DNA from: Porphyromonas bennonis DSM 23058 = JCM 16335
GTDB lineage: Bacteria > Bacteroidota > Bacteroidia > Bacteroidales > Porphyromonadaceae
Length of the DNA: 54,218 nucleotides
Reading direction: 5' to 3'
NCBI RefSeq assembly: GCF_000375645.1
Contig: NZ_AQWR01000012.1
Coordinates: forward strand, 1 to 54,218
A program made the position numbers and the translations under genes. The notes beneath the pieces are model-generated. The model was not told the origin of the DNA. It did not search any database and worked only from the letters and a program-made list of their open reading frames with translations. Shown here piece after piece: positions 52,041 through 54,218 of the stretch (its first letter is position 1; every line of letters begins with the position of its first letter).

Positions 52041-52961
52041 TTACTTGCGGAGCGAGGAGAGCAGGCTGTCGGGATAGATCCCCTCCTCGTGGAGGCGGGC
52101 AAATTTCCTCACCACCTCGGGACGATCCTCAGCATAGGTGACGCCAAACCAGCGCGCCGGTGTATCCAGTACCTTGCAGGTCGCCTTGCCCCGGTGTACC
52201 AGGTCGTTCACCACCGTGGGGATGTAAAACTCTGCCTTCGGTTTCTCCAGATTCTCATCCAGAAACTTTCGGAAAGCCTCCCGACTGTGAGCGAAGTAGT
52301 CGGGCGTGAAGCCCCACATATTCATCGACACCGGCGTATTCTCCTCCAGCACCACCTTCTCACCATTCTCATCAGTAAAGGAGATCTTCCCCTCCTCATC
52401 GCGTCCGATGCTGGTCCGCTCCACTACCTCGGTGAGGTAGCCGCGGTCGTCGGTGACGCAGACACCGCGGGAGACGGTACCGCTCTCGCTGAGGGTATTG
52501 CCACAGCGGTAGCCCACCATGGCATACTCGCCCTCCTTCCCCTCGACGCTGCGGAGGAAGTCGGCAAGTGCCTCGAAGCTCTCGCGCCCGTAGAAGTCGT
52601 CCGCATTGATCACCGCAAAGGGCTCTCTGATCACCTCCTCGCCCATCATGACGGCGTGATTGGTACCCCAGGGCTTCGTCCGCTCCTCGGGGACCTTGTA
52701 GGAGTAGGGGATCTTATCCACGCTCTGGAAGACCAGCTCCACCGGGATCAGTCGGTCGTACTTGGAGACGATCTTCTCTCTGAAGGCCTCCTCGAAGTCC
52801 CTTCGGATCACGAAGACCACCTTGCCAAATCCTGCCCGGATGGCATCGTAGATGGAGTAGTCCATAATGGTCTCGCCGTGAGGGCCGAGACCGTCGATCT
52901 GCTTAAGGCCGCCATAGCGGGATCCCATGCCGGCGGCAAGTACAAATAGTGTTGGTTTCAT
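52041..52961 (-). CDS. Sugar-phosphate nucleotidyltransferase
   Basis: 306 aa. Nucleotide-binding signature VLAAGMGSRYGGLKQIDGLG, with VFVIRRDFEE and the metal-binding INADDFYGRESFEAL. It belongs to the NTP_transferase/GlmU-GalU-like group and probably activates a sugar phosphate with UTP or another NTP. The sugar is not identifiable. First gene of a two-gene unit with miaA. Confidence 0.88.
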   Translation of the reverse strand: MKPTLFVLAAGMGSRYGGLKQIDGLGPHGETIMDYSIYDAIRAGFGKVVFVIRRDFEEAFREKIVSKYDRLIPVELVFQSVDKIPYSYKVPEERTKPWGTNHAVMMGEEVIREPFAVINADDFYGRESFEALADFLRSVEGKEGEYAMVGYRCGNTLSESGTVSRGVCVTDDRGYLTEVVERTSIGRDEEGKISFTDENGEKVVLEENTPVSMNMWGFTPDYFAHSREAFRKFLDENLEKPKAEFYIPTVVNDLVHRGKATCKVLDTPARWFGVTYAEDRPEVVRKFARLHEEGIYPDSLLSSLRK

Positions 52962-52998
52962 CAGTATATATGTTGTCTGTATAGTCCTAATACCACCT

Positions 52999-53006
52999 CA
53001 AAGATA
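52999..53006 (-). promoter_or_regulatory. -7 box of the nucleotidyltransferase-miaA unit
   Basis: Minus-strand TATCTTTG fits TAnnTTTG, giving a leader of about 31 bases before the ATG at 52961. Confidence 0.6.
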
Positions 53007-53081
53007 GCCAAATCTTGTGAAGCACCTCCCCGGAAGTCCCGGAAAAGGGTCGAATCGTACCCGATCAAATAGGGCTCAAAA

Positions 53082-53141
53082 CTAAACCCGGTATTAGTGC
53101 GCACTAATACCGGGTTTAGACAACACTATTACCGGTATTAG
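53082..53141. repeat. Array 3 of three 16-bp palindromes at 22-bp period
   Basis: Units CTAAACCCGGTATTAG (53082-53097), CTAATACCGGGTTTAG (53104-53119) and CTATTACCGGTATTAG (53126-53141) have spacers TGCGCA and ACAACA. The first two units with their spacer form a perfect 38-bp inverted repeat. The rest of 52962-53282 holds a short hairpin (53147-53163) and the promoters of the flanking genes. Confidence 0.9.
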
Positions 53142-53231
53142 AATGACCCCTGAGGAGCAGGGGGTTGTTAGCGGTCCGTATGAGCGGCTAATTCGCATTT
53201 TGATGTGCTGGGACGGGGAGTAAAAAGAGAT

Positions 53232-53239
53232 TACCTTTG
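53232..53239 (+). promoter_or_regulatory. -7 box of the ISAon1-like element
   Basis: TACCTTTG fits TAnnTTTG, about 37 bases of leader before the ATG at 53283. Confidence 0.5.
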
Positions 53240-53282
53240 TTGAGGAGACAATAGATAGTAGATGAGGAAGTAGTTATAGCAT

Positions 53283-53672
53283 ATGGAAACGGCAGAGATA
53301 ACGGAGTTGATTTCGGCATTTGTCCCGGAGGAGATCCTTCAGGACTTCGAGCTGAAGGAGGTAAAGAAGGAGTGCGGGGTGTACCGACTCTATATGGACG
53401 AGAAGGACGACAAGAACCATTATCCCCCAGGGCTGACGGAAGCCAAGGAGGTGGTCCGATGTGGCTACATGAATCCCTGCGAGATCCAGACTTTTCCCAT
53501 AGCCGGTTGCGAGGCATTCATCTACATACGCCGGCGGCGGTAGAAGGAGAAGGGTGATCGAGAGTCCTTTTTCAATACCTATAAATACACGATCGAAGGG
53601 ATCAAATGCACACCGAAGTTCGGTGCTTTTTTAAAAGAAATTGGTCGAGGGGAAGCCGATCAGCATTGGTAA
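53283..53672 (+). pseudogene. ISAon1-family transposase N-terminal region, interrupted
   Basis: The frame encodes an 86-aa start (VPEEILQDFELKEVKKE, GYMNPCEIQTFPIAGCEAFI, IRRRR). It stops at TAG (53541-53543) where the family normally has Trp after the Arg run (RRRRW). The same frame then continues with KEKGDRESFF, IEGIKCTPKFGAFLKEIG to TAA at 53670-53672. This matches the end of ISAon1 N-terminal proteins. A single TGG to TAG change therefore appears to have split this small DNA-binding protein. Confidence 0.7.
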
Positions 53673-54218
53673 TATCACCTATGTCCTCGGGACGGATGCG
53701 AAGCGTCTTGACCAGTGGTACAAGGATTACCTGAGTGGTTTTCGTGAGGCAGAGCGGGATGGCAGGCTTTGCCAAGACGACATAGAGGTCCGGCGAGAGG
53801 GAGGTCAAAAAAAGATCAGGGTGCCGATCCTCAAAGAGTCAAACGTAGGCTCCTATATGGCGATCGACGAGAAGACGATCGACGGCGTCTGCGACACGAT
53901 CATCAGCAACCGGGAGACGAGCAAGATCGCATTGATGGCCGACACGCTCAGAACCTCAGAGCTTCGGCAGGTCCTATCAAAGTTTCCGGTAAAGACCAAG
54001 ATGAAGGTCCGGAGTGTGACTCGGGACATGGCTCCGAATTACGACTGGCTGGCGAGGACGACCTTTCCCAATGCGTATCAGGTGGCGGACAAGTTTCACG
54101 TCCTCCGCGAAATTCTTGAGCAGCTCCAGAGTGTCCGAATCCGCCACCGACAAGCGATCCTTGCCCTTGAGCGGAAGAAGAATAAGACGGTAAAAGAGAA
54201 GCTGACCCTGCAGGAAAA
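53641..54218 (+). CDS. ISAon1/ISL3-type DDE transposase, partial (runs off window end)
   Basis: An open frame in phase with 53644 overlaps the end of the N-terminal gene and continues past 54218. It has no ATG; TTG at 53641 is a possible start. It encodes ISIGNITYVLGTDAKRLDQW, then catalytic-type segments YMAIDEKTIDGVCDTIISNR (first Asp) and VTRDMAPNYDWLARTTFPNA (second Asp), and VADKFHVLREILEQLQSVRI. These match ISL3-superfamily transposases common in Bacteroidetes. Whether it is intact beyond the window, and whether it depends on the broken upstream gene, is unknown. Confidence 0.75.
   Translation, partial: MVEGKPISIGNITYVLGTDAKRLDQWYKDYLSGFREAERDGRLCQDDIEVRREGGQKKIRVPILKESNVGSYMAIDEKTIDGVCDTIISNRETSKIALMADTLRTSELRQVLSKFPVKTKMKVRSVTRDMAPNYDWLARTTFPNAYQVADKFHVLREILEQLQSVRIRHRQAILALERKKNKTVKEKLTLQE

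Noticed and set aside
53626-53638. Programmed -1 frameshift site (T-TTT-TTA) between the two IS genes
   Set aside because: The downstream gene is in the +1 phase relative to the first, so a -1 slip would not join them.

Overview
The window looks like a chromosomal segment of a high-GC member of the Bacteroidales, most likely Porphyromonadaceae or Porphyromonas-like. The reasons are two SusC/SusD pairs, a FecR/ECF-sigma pair, Bacteroidetes-only families (DUF4292, DUF4924, DUF3109, GIN-domain protein, CTC-type L25 with an acidic Ala-rich tail), hipA split into separate genes, and promoters with the Bacteroidetes -7 box TAnnTTTG instead of TATAAT. The lineage is inferred from gene content; no rRNA is present.

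Layout. 1-1271: tRNA-Val(UAC) and a secreted TPR protein. 1.5-8.2 kb (minus): an efflux operon in the order ATPase, two FtsX-type permeases, membrane-fusion protein, TolC, GIN-domain protein. 8.3-9.7 kb (minus): YitT transporter and a DUF695-like protein. 9.9-16.3 kb (plus): SusC, SusD-like_2 lipoprotein and a secreted calcineurin-like phosphoesterase. 16.3-17.7 kb: accessory junk made of a decayed IS3-like transposase, an array of three palindromes, a ~0.4 kb palindromic MITE-like element and a T8C10 tract. 17.7-22.1 kb (plus): small secreted barrel-like protein, mfd, crcB. 22.2-28.9 kb (minus): PorT-like protein, folE, SPOR protein, then ribF, EnvC-like, DUF4292 lipoprotein and a TPR protein. 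29.1-31.6 kb (plus): rplY, DUF3109, pth, S4-domain protein.

31.6-36.4 kb is the most accessory part. It holds a second palindrome array, a two-lobed ASCH-like protein, two small unknown genes, and a hipB-hipS-hipT toxin-antitoxin operon. Its hipB, promoter region and the extreme 3' end of prfC have been duplicated to the far side of the operon, and a second MITE-like copy is inserted in the duplicate. 36.4-40.5 kb (minus): greA, HIT, DUF4924, rmlD, prfC in one apparent operon.

40.7-51.1 kb (minus): a sulfated-glycan utilisation locus with ECF sigma, FecR anti-sigma, STN-containing SusC, SusD and sulfatase 2 in a row, followed by a separately promoted sulfatase 1. The locus is bracketed by ~360-bp direct repeats, because the 3' end of sulfatase 2 is present a second time just upstream of sigma. 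51.1-53 kb (minus): miaA and a sugar-phosphate nucleotidyltransferase. 53.0-54.2 kb: a third palindrome array and the beginning of an ISAon1-like (ISL3-type DDE) insertion sequence cut by the window end.

The best candidates for something undescribed are: (1) a family of three loci, each with exactly three 16-bp palindromes (consensus CTAATACCGGTATTAG) at an exact 22-bp period; (2) the ~0.4 kb structured MITE-like element; (3) the hipBST locus flanked by direct repeats that each carry hipB; (4) the glycan locus bracketed by sulfatase 3'-end repeats; (5) the duplicated ASCH-like protein. All statements come from reading the sequence; no database search was run.
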